64,000 bases of DNA from Rivibacter sp049446155 (GCF_049446155.1 NZ_JBMSEE010000003.1:1-64000), one strand, 5' to 3'; numbered from the stretch's first letter, positions 8,228 to 18,815 are shown. A program made the numbers and translations. Notes: generated from the letters alone by a model not told the origin.

Positions 8228-8234
<7 letters not shown>
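7089..8234 (-). CDS. ABC transporter permease (BMP-type), first subunit
   Basis: 381-residue membrane protein, NupB-like, with the family motif SNLWNIGAEGQFVLGA around residue 80-95 and about ten hydrophobic segments ending near FALLACDTLIHYRVRW. The last ~40 residues are not family sequence: they are Ser/Pro/Arg-rich and partly encoded by a REP-like repeat (7103-7146, about residues 363-378). The natural end was probably lost or extended when the repeat arrived. Its ATG overlaps the tail of the ATPase gene by 7 bases. Confidence 0.85.
7103..7146. repeat. REP-like palindromic unit inside a permease gene end
   Basis: Single unit with stem CCCTCTCCCGC / GCGGGAGAGGG around a TG loop, followed by TTGGGGAGAGGGC. 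It is the same family as the dyads at 8251, 24249, 29380 and 46774. It lies within the 3' coding end of the permease and is translated as a PSPQPSPASGRG tail. Confidence 0.8.
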
Positions 8235-9844
<1,610 letters not shown>

Positions 9845-9870
9845 GGGTACGGCAGCGGGTTCGTGGCTGT

Positions 9871-11175
9871 TCAATGGCGCTGATATCGGCGCACACCGGC
9901 GACGCGCGTCTCGACGAGGTTGCGTTCGTCGCCCAGCGTCAGCCAGGCAAACACGCGCTCGTGCAGGTCTCGTGCCAAGGCGTCTCGGTGCGTCGCCACG
10001 GGCCCGCGAGCCCAGTCCCACACCGCGAGGTCGGCGAGTGTACCGGCGTCGAACGAGCCGATTTCCCGCGCCAGACCGAGGGCCCGTGCGGCGCCGCGCG
10101 TGGCCGCGTGCAGCAGCTGCCAGGCGCTGGGCTTGACGCCGCGCAGCGCCTGGACCTTGTAGCCGTCGGCCAGCGTGCGCAGCATCGACAAGCTGGTGCC
10201 GCCGCCGACGTCGCTGGCCATCGAGACATTCACGCCGGCCTCGGCCGCGGCGCGCCAGTCGAACAGGCCGCTGCCGAGGAAGAGATTGCTCGAGGGGCAG
10301 AACGCGATCTGCGCGCCGGTGGCCGCCAGCCGGGCGCGGTCGGCGTCGTCGAGCCAGATGCCGTGCGCGAGCACGGCGCGCTCGTTGAGCAGGCCGGCGC
10401 GTTCGTAGACATCGAGGTAGCTGCGCGCATCGGGAAAGAGCTGCGCGACCCAGCGCACCTCGTCCTCGTTCTCGGCGACGTGCGTCTGCATGTACAGGCC
10501 CGGCACCTCGCCGAGCAGGCGCCCGGCCATCGCGAGCTGCGCGTCGCTGCTGGTCGGCGCAAAGCGCACGGTCAGCGCGTAGGCGAGGCGGTCGCGGCCG
10601 TGCCACCTGGCGATCAGCTCGCGGCTGTCGGCCTCGGAGGACTCGAGCGTGTCGCGCAGGCCGTCGGGTGCGTGGCGGTCCATCAGGCACTTGCCGGCGA
10701 CGAGCCGCATGCCGCGCGCCTGCGCCGCGGCGAACAGCGTGTCGGCACTCGCCTTGTGCACGGTGGGAAACACCACCGCCGCGGTCGTGCCGTGCGCGAG
10801 CAGCGCATCGAGGAAGCGCGCAGCGCCGTCGCGCGCGACGTGCTCGTCGGCAAAGCGGCTCTCGGCCGGGAAGGTGTAGGCCTCGAGCCACTCGAGCAGC
10901 GCGCTGCCGTGGCTCGCGATCACATCGAGCTGCGGGCTGTGGACATGGGTGTCGATGAAGCCCGGCGTGACGAGCTTGCCGCGGTGGTCGACGCGCTGGT
11001 AGTCGGCGCCCGGGGCCTCGGCCTGCACGCCGGCGATGCGGCCGTCGTCGATCAGCAGCCACGAGTCGGCGCGAAAGCGCACGCCCGTCGCCGCGCGCGG
11101 CGACGCGAAGCCCGGGTCGGCGCTGAAGTCGAGCAGGTCGCCGCGCAGGGCGATCTTGGAAGGAGTTGGGTTCAC
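9871..11175 (-). CDS. guaD: Guanine deaminase
   Basis: 434-residue zinc amidohydrolase converting guanine to xanthine. Metal-binding motif PGFIDTHVHSPQ is at 71-82. The family-typical cap TFPAESRF, the THVAENEDEV histidine segment, VLAHGIWL and the late MASDVGGGTSLSML aspartate segment are all in place. Length is standard for bacterial GuaD. The start is GTG at 11175, overlapping the LysR gene stop (GTGA), so it is the second gene of the LysR transcript and feeds xanthine to the divergent xdh operon. 26 bases separate it from the transporter ATPase, consistent with one purine operon. Confidence 0.93.
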   Translation of the reverse strand: MNPTPSKIALRGDLLDFSADPGFASPRAATGVRFRADSWLLIDDGRIAGVQAEAPGADYQRVDHRGKLVTPGFIDTHVHSPQLDVIASHGSALLEWLEAYTFPAESRFADEHVARDGAARFLDALLAHGTTAAVVFPTVHKASADTLFAAAQARGMRLVAGKCLMDRHAPDGLRDTLESSEADSRELIARWHGRDRLAYALTVRFAPTSSDAQLAMAGRLLGEVPGLYMQTHVAENEDEVRWVAQLFPDARSYLDVYERAGLLNERAVLAHGIWLDDADRARLAATGAQIAFCPSSNLFLGSGLFDWRAAAEAGVNVSMASDVGGGTSLSMLRTLADGYKVQALRGVKPSAWQLLHAATRGAARALGLAREIGSFDAGTLADLAVWDWARGPVATHRDALARDLHERVFAWLTLGDERNLVETRVAGVRRYQRH

Positions 11176-12146
11176 GATGTCTTGTTGCGGCCGCCGCCGA
11201 GTTCGCGCGCGACGTCGCGCACGCGCTCACGCAACCAGCGTGCCGAGGCGGTGTGGTGGCTCAGGTCATGCCAGAGCTGGTAGTAGACCAGCTGCGGAAA
11301 GGCGACCGGGCACCGCACCACGCGCAGCGGCAGGGTGTCCACGTGGTTGTGCAGGTAGCGCGAGCAGAACAGCCGTCCGGTCGTGAGCACCAGGCGCGAG
11401 CGCGCGACCATCAGCGGCGCGAGGCCGAAATGGGGCGTGCGCACCGCGATCTCGCGCGACAGGCCCTGGGCGGCAAGCTGCTCGTCGATCACGCCCTGCG
11501 CGCCGGCGGACATCGGCGTCGGCGCGATGTGCTGCGCAGCGAGGTAGCGCTCGGCGGTCCAGCTGCGCGGGTTGGTCACCGCCGGGTGGTCGGCCGCGAC
11601 CAGGCACACGACCTCGTCGGCCAGCAAGCGGCCCAGGTGCAGCTCCTCGGGCGGCGCCAGCCAGTTGCCGATCACCAGGTCGACCTCGCCGCGAGCGAGG
11701 CTGCGCCGGTAGTCGAACTCGCGCGTGAGCGGCAGGATCTCGAGCGTGGTGGCCGGCGCCTCCTCGCGCAGGCGCGCCACCAGCTCGGGCAGGAACAGCG
11801 GGTCGAGGTAGTCGCTGGCGGCGATGCGAAAGCTCGTGGTGCTGCTCGCGGGATCGAAGACCAGCGCGGCGGCGCGCGCGCCGAACACCTGCTGCGCGTG
11901 GCGCAGCAGCTCGGCGGCCGGCTCCAGCAGCTCAAGCGCCACCGGCGTCGGCGCCAGGCCGCCGCCCGATCGCACCAGCAGCGGATCGCCGATCAGCGCG
12001 CGCAGCCGCTTCAGCTGGGCGCTGACGGCCGGCTGCGTGGAGGCGAGCCGCATCGCGGCCCTCGATACGCTGCGCTCGGTGATCACGGTGTGCAGGACCC
12101 GGACGAGATAGAGCTCGATGTTGTCGAAAACCGCCCGCTGCGCCAT
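11172..12146 (-). CDS. LysR-family transcriptional regulator of purine genes
   Basis: 324-residue LysR regulator: helix-turn-helix at about 15-70 (SVSRAAMRLASTQPAVSAQLKRLRALIGDPLLVR) followed by a two-lobed co-inducer domain. ATG 12146 is used because the HTH begins right after it; a longer frame upstream crosses the promoter region. It is divergent from xdhA with 70 bases between starts, the classic LysR arrangement, and is coupled to guaD. It likely senses a purine intermediate and controls both directions; this is inferred from position. No clear T-N11-A box was singled out. Confidence 0.85.
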   Translation of the reverse strand: MAQRAVFDNIELYLVRVLHTVITERSVSRAAMRLASTQPAVSAQLKRLRALIGDPLLVRSGGGLAPTPVALELLEPAAELLRHAQQVFGARAAALVFDPASSTTSFRIAASDYLDPLFLPELVARLREEAPATTLEILPLTREFDYRRSLARGEVDLVIGNWLAPPEELHLGRLLADEVVCLVAADHPAVTNPRSWTAERYLAAQHIAPTPMSAGAQGVIDEQLAAQGLSREIAVRTPHFGLAPLMVARSRLVLTTGRLFCSRYLHNHVDTLPLRVVRCPVAFPQLVYYQLWHDLSHHTASARWLRERVRDVARELGGGRNKTS

Positions 12147-12178
12147 GCGACTGCCCGTATAGATGGAATCAGCGACAT

Positions 12179-12190
12179 CGTATACACACG
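12179..12190. promoter_or_regulatory. GTATAC-type site in the LysR/xdhA divergent region
   Basis: CGTATACACACG sits in the 70-base gap between the LysR start and xdhA. Its CGTATACA core matches 7 of 8 bases of the TGTATACA palindrome found on both sides of uraH. It may be a weaker binding site for the GntR regulator at 43304, or coincidental; the hexamer alone is short. Confidence 0.35.
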
Positions 12191-12216
12191 GGGGCGCAAG
12201 GGAGTACCTTTCGGGT

Positions 12217-13758
12217 ATGTCCCAGGCTGATTCCGCGACCACCACCGGCACGCGCCCCCTGCGTTTCTTCCACCGCGGCGCGATCGTCGAGATCACGCAC
12301 GCCGCGCCGACGCGCAGCGTCTTGCAGTGGCTGCGCGAGGACGCGCGCGCCTGCGGCACGAAGGAAGGCTGCAACGAGGGCGATTGCGGCGCCTGCACCG
12401 TGATGCTGGGTTCGCTGGCCGCAAACGGCTCGCTGAGCCTGCGCAGCGTCAACGCCTGCCTGACGCTGCTGCCGATGCTCGATGGCCAGGCGCTGTTCAC
12501 CGTCGAGGACCTGAAGGCCGTCGCCGGCGGTGCGCTGCACCCGGTGCAGCAGGCGCTGGTCGAGTGCCACGGTTCGCAATGCGGCTTCTGCACGCCGGGC
12601 TTCGCGATGTCGATGGCCGCCTGCTACGAGCGCCACGGCGGCGCCGGCACCCGCCCGACGCGCCAGGAGCTCGCCGACGAACTCTCCGGCAACCTGTGCC
12701 GCTGCACCGGCTACCGGCCCATCTTGGATGCCGGCGAGCGCATGTTCGAACTGCCCGCCGCCAGGCTCGATGCCGGGCCGGTCATCGCGGCGCTGAAGAC
12801 GCTCGCCGCCGACGCGCCGCTGCGCTACGAGGCGGCGAACCCGGCCACCGGCCGCGTCGAGCGCTTCGACGCACCGCGCAGCGTCGACGCGCTGGCCGCG
12901 CTGCTCGAGGCCGCGCCCGGCGCGCGCCTGCTGGCCGGCGCGACCGACATCGGCCTGTGGATCAACAAGCAGATGCGCGAGCTGCCGCATCTCGTCCACG
13001 TCGGCGCGGTGGCCGAGTTGAAGCGCGTGACGCTCGACGGCGACACGCTGGTGATCGGCGCCGCGGTGCCGCTCGAGGACGCCTGGGCCGCGCTGGCCGA
13101 GCACGTGCCGAGCCTGCGCGAGCTGTGGCTGCGCTTCGCGTCGCCGCCGGTGCGCCATGCCGGCACGATGGGCGGCAACCTCGCCAACGGCTCGCCGATC
13201 GGCGACAGCGCGCCGGCGCTGATCGCGCTCGGCGCCTCGCTGCGCCTGCGCCGCGGGCCGGGCCAGCGCGTGCTGCCGCTCGACGAGTTCTACGTCGACT
13301 ACATGTCGAACCGCCTCGAGCCCGGCGAGTTCGTCGCGGCGATCGAGGTGCCCCTGCCCTCGCCCGCCGTGCAGGTGCGCGGCTGGAAGCTGGCCAAGCG
13401 CTACGACAGCGACATCTCGGCCATCGCCTGCGGCCTCTCGCTCACGCTGGCCGCCGACGGCACGGTCGCCGACGCGCGCTTCGCGTTCGGCGGCATGGCG
13501 GCGATCGTCAAGCGCGCGCGCGCGGCGGAAGCCGCCGTGATCGGCCAGGCCTGGAACGAAGCGACGGTCGATGCCGCCGTCGCCGCGCTCGCCGGCGACT
13601 TCACGCCGCTGACCGACCTGCGCGCCTCGCGCGACTACCGGCTGCGCGCGGCAGGCAACCTGTTGCGCAGGCTGTGGCTCGAAACGCGCGCCGACGCGCC
13701 GCTCGCCCCCTCGGCGACCAGCGTCTGGCATGCCCGGCTCGTGCCGGCCACCGCATGA
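12217..13758 (+). CDS. xdhA: Xanthine dehydrogenase small subunit (FeS/FAD)
   Basis: 513 residues. The N-terminal plant-type [2Fe-2S] domain has Cys52, Cys57, Cys60 and Cys81. The second [2Fe-2S] domain has Cys122, Cys125, Cys161 and Cys163 (CGFC...CRC). The FAD-binding domain (about 215-400) contains LLAGATDIGL and GTMGGNLANGSPIGDSAPAL, and a CO-dehydrogenase flavoprotein C-terminal domain follows. It passes electrons from the molybdenum subunit to NAD+. ATG 12217 starts just before the conserved fold; an upstream in-frame ATG lies within the promoter. First gene of xdhABC, 13 bases ahead of xdhB. Confidence 0.94.
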   Translation: MSQADSATTTGTRPLRFFHRGAIVEITHAAPTRSVLQWLREDARACGTKEGCNEGDCGACTVMLGSLAANGSLSLRSVNACLTLLPMLDGQALFTVEDLKAVAGGALHPVQQALVECHGSQCGFCTPGFAMSMAACYERHGGAGTRPTRQELADELSGNLCRCTGYRPILDAGERMFELPAARLDAGPVIAALKTLAADAPLRYEAANPATGRVERFDAPRSVDALAALLEAAPGARLLAGATDIGLWINKQMRELPHLVHVGAVAELKRVTLDGDTLVIGAAVPLEDAWAALAEHVPSLRELWLRFASPPVRHAGTMGGNLANGSPIGDSAPALIALGASLRLRRGPGQRVLPLDEFYVDYMSNRLEPGEFVAAIEVPLPSPAVQVRGWKLAKRYDSDISAIACGLSLTLAADGTVADARFAFGGMAAIVKRARAAEAAVIGQAWNEATVDAAVAALAGDFTPLTDLRASRDYRLRAAGNLLRRLWLETRADAPLAPSATSVWHARLVPATA

Positions 13759-13771
13759 CGAGGCCATCGCG

Positions 13772-16129
13772 ATGAACACCGCCCGCGACGCCTTCGTTCC
13801 AGCCGCTGCCGCCACGACCGGCGTCGGCGCAAGCCGCCCGCACGAATCGGCCGCGCTGCACGTGGCCGGCGAGGCTGCCTACATCGACGACCTGCCCGAG
13901 CTGGCCGGCACGCTGCACGCCGCGCTGGGCCTGTCGCCCGTGGCGCACGGCAAGCTGCTCTCGATCGACACCGATCGCCTCGCCGCGATGCCCGGCGTCG
14001 TCGCGGTGATCACCGCGGCCGACATCCCCGGCGTCAACGACTGCGGCCCCATCGTCCACGACGACCCCATCCTCGCCGAGGGCACGCTGCACTACCTCGG
14101 CCAGCCGGTGTTCGCGGTGATCGCCAGCGATCGCGAACTCGCGCGCCGCGCCGCCGCGCTCGCCAAGGACGTGATCCGCTGCGAGCCGCTCGAGGCCGTG
14201 CTCACCGCGAAGGACGCGCATGCGCGCGGCCAGTACGTGCTGCCGCCGATGCACCTGGTGCGCGAGAGCGCGCCCGGCGCGGCGAAACGCGCGATCGCGT
14301 CGGCGCCGCACCGCCTGAGCGACACGCTCTCCGTCGGCGGCCAGGAGCAGTTCTATCTCGAGGGCCAGATCAGCTACGCCGTGCCGCAGGAAGGCAGCGC
14401 GATGCGCGTGCACTGCTCGACCCAGCATCCCAGCGAGATGCAGCATGCGATCGCGCACGCGCTTGGCCTTGCATCGCATGCGGTGCAGGTCGAATGCCGG
14501 CGCATGGGCGGCGGCTTCGGCGGCAAGGAATCGCAGTCGGCGCTGTTCGCCTGCGTCGCTGCCGTTGCGGCCGCCAAGCTCGGGCGCCCGGTCAAGCTGC
14601 GCCCCGACCGCGACGACGACTTCATGATCACCGGCCGGCGCCACGGCTTCGAGTACGCCTTCGACATCGGCTTCGACGACGAGGGCCGCATCCTCGGCGC
14701 CGAGATCGAGCTGGTCTCCAACGCCGGCTTCAGCGCCGACCTCTCCGGCCCGGTGATGACGCGCGCGCTGTGCCACTTCGACAACGCCTACTGGCTGCCG
14801 GAGGTGGCGCTGCACGGCTACTCGGCGCGCACCAACACGCAGAGCAACACGGCCTTTCGCGGCTTCGGCGGGCCGCAGGGCGCGATCGCGGTGGAGGTCA
14901 TCCTCGATTCGATCGCGCGCCGGCTGGGCCGCGATCCGCTCGAGGTGCGGCGCGCCAACTTCTACGGCACCAGCGATCGCAACGTCACGCCCTACCGCCA
15001 GACGGTGGAAGACAACATCGTCGCGCCGCTGGTCGACCAGCTCGCGATCACCTGCGACTACGCCGCGCGCCGCGCCGAGATCGCCGCGTGGAACGCGCAA
15101 AGCCCGGTGCTGCAGCGCGGCCTGGCGCTCACCCCGGTGAAGTTCGGCATCTCGTTCAACGTGGCGCACTTCAACCAGGCCGGCGCGCTGGTGCATGTCT
15201 ACACCGACGGTTCCGTGCTCGTGAACCACGGCGGCACCGAGATGGGCCAGGGCCTGAACACCAAGGTCGCGCAGGTGGTCGCGCACGAGCTGGGCCTGAG
15301 TCTCGAGCGCGTGCGCGTCACCGCCACCGACACCAGCAAGGTCGCCAACACGTCGGCCACCGCGGCCTCGACCGGCTCCGACCTCAACGGCAAGGCCGCG
15401 CAGGACGCGGCACGCAAGATCCGCGAGCGGCTCGCGGCGCACCTGGCGGCGAAGCACGGCGTCGATGCGGCGCAGGTGCGCTTCGCCGACGACGCGGCCT
15501 GGATCGGCGATGCGCGCATCGCCTTCGCCGACGCCGCGATGTCGGCCTACACCGCGCGCGTGCAGCTGTGGAGCGACGGCTACTACGCGACGCCCGGCCT
15601 GCACTGGGACCGCGAGAAGCTGCAGGGCAAGCCCTTCTTCTACTTCGCCTACGGCGCGGCCTGCGCGGAGGTGATCGTCGACACGCTGACCGGCGAACAC
15701 CGCCTGCTGCGCGCCGACGTGCTGCACGACGTGGGCCGCTCGCTGAACCCGGCGATCGACATCGGCCAGGTCGAGGGCGCCTTCATCCAGGGCATGGGCT
15801 GGCTCACGATGGAAGAGCTGGTGTGGCATCCCAAGACCGGCGCGCTGCTCACGCACGCGCCGTCGACCTACAAGATCCCGACCGCGAACGACTGCCCGCC
15901 GGTGTTCAACGTCGCGCTGTACGAGTGCGACAACGTCGCCGACAGCATCCACCGCAGCAAGGCGGTCGGCGAGCCGCCGCTGCTGCTGCCGTTCTCGGTC
16001 TTCCTCGCGATCCGCGACGCCGTTTCGGCCGCGGGCGGCCACCGCGTCGATCCGCCGCTGCGCGCGCCGGCCACGCCCGAAGCGGTGCTCGACGCGCTGG
16101 ACGCGGTGCGCGCGGCTGCAAGGCCATGA
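13772..16129 (+). CDS. xdhB: Xanthine dehydrogenase molybdopterin subunit
   Basis: 785-residue catalytic subunit that hydroxylates hypoxanthine and xanthine to urate. Mo-cofactor motifs are present: GGGFGGKESQ, FRGFGGPQG, GTEMGQGLNTKVAQ, and the catalytic glutamate in KAVGEPPLLL (about Glu734). Length matches the XdhB family. The chosen ATG (MNTARD) follows a plausible spacer; an upstream in-frame start would overlap xdhA. Its stop overlaps xdhC (ATGA). Confidence 0.95.
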   Translation: MNTARDAFVPAAAATTGVGASRPHESAALHVAGEAAYIDDLPELAGTLHAALGLSPVAHGKLLSIDTDRLAAMPGVVAVITAADIPGVNDCGPIVHDDPILAEGTLHYLGQPVFAVIASDRELARRAAALAKDVIRCEPLEAVLTAKDAHARGQYVLPPMHLVRESAPGAAKRAIASAPHRLSDTLSVGGQEQFYLEGQISYAVPQEGSAMRVHCSTQHPSEMQHAIAHALGLASHAVQVECRRMGGGFGGKESQSALFACVAAVAAAKLGRPVKLRPDRDDDFMITGRRHGFEYAFDIGFDDEGRILGAEIELVSNAGFSADLSGPVMTRALCHFDNAYWLPEVALHGYSARTNTQSNTAFRGFGGPQGAIAVEVILDSIARRLGRDPLEVRRANFYGTSDRNVTPYRQTVEDNIVAPLVDQLAITCDYAARRAEIAAWNAQSPVLQRGLALTPVKFGISFNVAHFNQAGALVHVYTDGSVLVNHGGTEMGQGLNTKVAQVVAHELGLSLERVRVTATDTSKVANTSATAASTGSDLNGKAAQDAARKIRERLAAHLAAKHGVDAAQVRFADDAAWIGDARIAFADAAMSAYTARVQLWSDGYYATPGLHWDREKLQGKPFFYFAYGAACAEVIVDTLTGEHRLLRADVLHDVGRSLNPAIDIGQVEGAFIQGMGWLTMEELVWHPKTGALLTHAPSTYKIPTANDCPPVFNVALYECDNVADSIHRSKAVGEPPLLLPFSVFLAIRDAVSAAGGHRVDPPLRAPATPEAVLDALDAVRAAARP

Positions 16130-16941
16130 ACGCCGGCGTGCGCGCGACCGCGCTGCGCTGGCTGGCGCAGGGACGCGCGGCGCAATGGGTCGAGGTCGTG
16201 TCCACGCGCGGCTCGGCGCCGCGCGAGGCGGGCACGCGCATGCTGGTCGCGGCCGACGCCGTCGCCGGCACGATCGGCGGCGGCCACCTGGAGCTGCAGG
16301 CGATCGGCCTCGCGCGCTCGCGCCTGTCGCGCGGCGAGGCCGCGCCACAGGCGCAGCCGCTCGCGCTCGGCCCCTCGCTCGGGCAGTGCTGCGGCGGCGC
16401 GGTGACGCTGCGCTACCGCGCGCTCGACGAGGCCTCGCTGGCCGACTGGCCCGAGCCCGCGCCGCGCTTCGTGCTGCAGCTGTTCGGCGCCGGCCACGTC
16501 GGCCGCGCGGTGGTGCGGCTGCTCGAAGGCATCGATTGCCGCGTGCAGTGGATCGACGAGCGCGAGGACGAATTCCCGCCGCACGACGAGCTCGCCGCGC
16601 CGCACATCGAGCGCGTGTGCGTCGACGCGGTCGAGGCCGAGGTCGCCGTGGCGCCCGCCGGTGCCTGCTTCCTCGTCATGACGCACCAGCACGACCTCGA
16701 CCTGCGCATCACCGAGGCGGTGCTCGAGCGCGGCGACTTCCGCTGGCTGGGCCTGATCGGCTCGCAGACCAAGCGCGCGCGCTTCGTGCACCACTTCGAG
16801 CGGCGCGGCATTCCGGCCGCGGCGATCGAGCGGCTGGTGTGCCCGATCGGCGTGCCGGGCATCGACGGCAAGGCGCCGGAGGTGATCGCGGTGGCCGTGG
16901 TCGCGCAGCTGCTGCAGGCCTGTCCCCAGACCGCACCATGA
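16126..16941 (+). CDS. xdhC: Xanthine dehydrogenase accessory protein XdhC
   Basis: 271-residue molybdenum-cofactor insertion/sulfuration chaperone for xanthine dehydrogenase. The N-terminal XdhC/CoxI domain has VEVVSTRGSAPREAGTRM and GTIGGGHLE plus the GQCCGGAV cysteine pair. The C-terminal Rossmann-like domain has LFGAGHVGRAVVRLL. It acts in the cytosol on XdhB before assembly. It is coupled by ATGA overlaps to xdhB upstream and to the hemerythrin gene downstream. Confidence 0.93.
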   Translation: MNAGVRATALRWLAQGRAAQWVEVVSTRGSAPREAGTRMLVAADAVAGTIGGGHLELQAIGLARSRLSRGEAAPQAQPLALGPSLGQCCGGAVTLRYRALDEASLADWPEPAPRFVLQLFGAGHVGRAVVRLLEGIDCRVQWIDEREDEFPPHDELAAPHIERVCVDAVEAEVAVAPAGACFLVMTHQHDLDLRITEAVLERGDFRWLGLIGSQTKRARFVHHFERRGIPAAAIERLVCPIGVPGIDGKAPEVIAVAVVAQLLQACPQTAP

Positions 16942-17474
16942 GCCGCCTGCCCTTCCCCGGCCACGACGCCCCCGCGGCCGGCTTCGACGCGCCGTTCGAG
17001 ATGCTCGACGCCTGCCACGAGCGCGTGCGGCGCTCGCTCGCGCTGCTCGACAGGCTCGTCGCGCATCTGCGCGAGGGCCGCTTCGACACGCCCGCCGCCG
17101 ACGCCGCGCGCGACGTGCTGCGCTACTTCGACCTCGCCGCGCCGCTGCACCACGAGGATGAGGAGCGCCACGTGTTCCCGGCCGTCGAGGCCGAGTTGCC
17201 CGAAGCGGTGCGCCGACTGCGCGACGACCACCGCGCGATGACCGTCGCGTGGGCGCAGCTGCGCGTGCCGCTCGCCGCATTGGCCGCCGACCCGCAGGCC
17301 GCGCGTGCGCCGGGCTTCGTTGGCGGTCTGCAGGCCGCGGCCGCCGCGCATGCGGCGCTGTACGCGCAACATCTGCAGACCGAGGAAACGCTGGTCTTTC
17401 CGCAGGCCTGCGAGCGCGTCGCCGATCAGGCCGCGATGGGGGCGGAGATGGCGCGGCGGCGCGCGACGCGCTGA
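16938..17474 (+). CDS. Hemerythrin-domain protein
   Basis: 178-residue four-helix protein with an HHExx-type hemerythrin domain. Candidate iron ligands are His in ACHERV near residue 20, the HHEDEE cluster near 73-78, DDHRAM near 97-102 and the late HAALYAQHLQTEET segment. It begins inside the stop of xdhC (ATGA) and so belongs to the xdh transcript. Members bind a di-iron centre and sense or buffer oxygen/iron. A role in protecting or supplying the iron- and molybdenum-rich dehydrogenase is only suggested by the coupling. Convergent with the nitroreductase gene. Confidence 0.82.
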   Translation: MSRLPFPGHDAPAAGFDAPFEMLDACHERVRRSLALLDRLVAHLREGRFDTPAADAARDVLRYFDLAAPLHHEDEERHVFPAVEAELPEAVRRLRDDHRAMTVAWAQLRVPLAALAADPQAARAPGFVGGLQAAAAAHAALYAQHLQTEETLVFPQACERVADQAAMGAEMARRRATR

Positions 17475-17487
17475 GCTCGCGCGCGGC

Positions 17488-18063
17488 TCAGGCCTCGGGC
17501 GGCCAGTCGCGCATCACCTCGCCCGGCGCGGCTTTCTCGCGCCCGCTCGGCGCGCGCACCGGCGTGCCCATCGCGATCCAGCCGACCAGGGTTTCGCCGG
17601 GGCCGCAGAACGCCGCGACCGCGGCCGGCGCGCGCACCTTGGCGCCCGAGAGCATCTTGCCGCCGAAGCCCAGCGCGTGCGCCGCGTTGAGGAAGTTGGC
17701 GATCGCGCCGCCGACGGCGATCCATTGCTCGTGGGCCGGCACCAGCGGGTGGCCGTGGTCGATGCGAGCGACAACGGCGACCGTGAGCGGCGGGCGCAGC
17801 GCGCGCTCGCGGTCGAGCGCGGCGGCGTCGGGCGGCTTGCCGGCGGCGATGGCGGTCTGCTCGAACAGGTCGGCCAGACGCTCGCGCGCGGCGCCGCGGA
17901 TGAGGACGAAGCGGAACGGGACGAGCTGGGCGTGGTCGGGAGCGCGCAGCGCGGCGGCGGCCATGCGCTGGAGCGCGGCGTCGTCGGGCGCCGGTTCGGC
18001 AAGGTGTCGCGGGCCGGTGGAATAGCGGCCGAGCAAGGTGGCGAGGACGTCGTCGTGGTTCAT
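17488..18063 (-). CDS. Nitroreductase-family protein
   Basis: 191-residue FMN-dependent nitroreductase-fold protein: N-terminal RYSTGPRHLAEPAPD, the FMN-binding APDHAQLVPFRFVLIRG stretch, a central VPAHEQWIAVGGAIANFLNAAHALGFGGKML helix and a late CGPGETLVGWIAMGTP. This resembles the YdjA/short nitroreductase type. It probably acts as a dimer in the cytosol, reducing quinones or nitro compounds; the substrate is unknown. ATG 18063 chosen because family similarity starts there. Convergent with the hemerythrin gene, leaving 13 bases. Confidence 0.82.
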   Translation of the reverse strand: MNHDDVLATLLGRYSTGPRHLAEPAPDDAALQRMAAAALRAPDHAQLVPFRFVLIRGAARERLADLFEQTAIAAGKPPDAAALDRERALRPPLTVAVVARIDHGHPLVPAHEQWIAVGGAIANFLNAAHALGFGGKMLSGAKVRAPAAVAAFCGPGETLVGWIAMGTPVRAPSGREKAAPGEVMRDWPPEA

Positions 18064-18086
18064 CTCGGCGCTGGATTCTCCGCCCG

Positions 18087-18115
18087 TCTGAACGAGTCTG
18101 AAGGGCCCGTTCAGA
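18087..18115. promoter_or_regulatory. 8-bp inverted repeat in a divergent promoter region
   Basis: TCTGAACG (18087-18094) and CGTTCAGA (18108-18115) are perfect inverted repeats 13 bases apart. They sit between the divergent nitroreductase and DUF1003 genes. The spacing suits a dimeric regulator or a short hairpin; the binding protein is unknown. Confidence 0.4.
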
Positions 18116-18223
18116 TTGAACTGCGACGGTTGCCCATGGCCGTCGGCCGGCAGCTGCCCGCGCAGAAGCGACGCAGGCCTCATGATCGAGCGGTCACCGC
18201 CCCACCCCAACTGGAGCCGACCC

Positions 18224-18781
18224 ATGCACAAGCCCGACGAGATCGCGACGAAGCTTCTGGGCGTGCCCTTCGAGGCTCTGGACGAGCGAGCCAAGAAGGT
18301 CGCGCGGCACGTCGCCCAACGAACCCACATTGCGCGCGACATCGCCAAGGATCTTGCCGCCTCGCCGACACGGGGGCAGCGCGCCGCCGATGCAGTGGCC
18401 TCGTTCGGGGGCTCCTGGACATTCGTCGGCCTGTTCGCCGCGGTCATGCTCGGCTGGGTGGCCATGAATGCCTACCTGCTCATGAGCCGCGGAACGACCT
18501 TCGACCCCTACCCCTACATCCTGCTCAATCTTTTCCTCTCCATGCTCGCGGCCATCCAGGCGCCCATCATCCTGATGTCCCAGAACCGGCAGTCCGACAA
18601 GGACCGCATCTCGGCGGAGCACGATTACGAGGTGAACCTCAAGGCGGAGCTCGAGATCATGCTGCTCCACGAGAAGCTCGACCTGCTTCGCGAGCAGCAG
18701 TGGAATGAGCTGCTGCAGATCCAGAAGGAGCAACTGACACTGCTCGCCGCCATGGCCCGGGCCTCCCGCCCGCCGCCTTGA
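18224..18781 (+). CDS. DUF1003 inner-membrane protein
   Basis: 185 residues. Two transmembrane helices (about 66-85 SWTFVGLFAAVMLGWVAM, and 98-118 YILLNLFLSMLAAIQAPIIL) joined by the conserved DPYPYILLN motif are followed by SQNRQSDKDR and a long charged C-terminal helix, the DUF1003 pattern. ATG 18224 follows a GGAG at the right distance; a longer frame from 18116 has no such support. Function of the family is unknown. It is alone on the plus strand between a nitroreductase and a kinase on the minus strand. Confidence 0.85.
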   Translation: MHKPDEIATKLLGVPFEALDERAKKVARHVAQRTHIARDIAKDLAASPTRGQRAADAVASFGGSWTFVGLFAAVMLGWVAMNAYLLMSRGTTFDPYPYILLNLFLSMLAAIQAPIILMSQNRQSDKDRISAEHDYEVNLKAELEIMLLHEKLDLLREQQWNELLQIQKEQLTLLAAMARASRPPP

Positions 18782-18815
18782 GGCCGGGCGTCGGTGCGGT
18801 CAGACCATCAGGTGC

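Noticed and set aside
13601..16348. 915-codon minus-strand frame opposite xdhB
   Set aside because: Same reasoning: no family signature, and the plus strand carries a fully conserved molybdopterin subunit.
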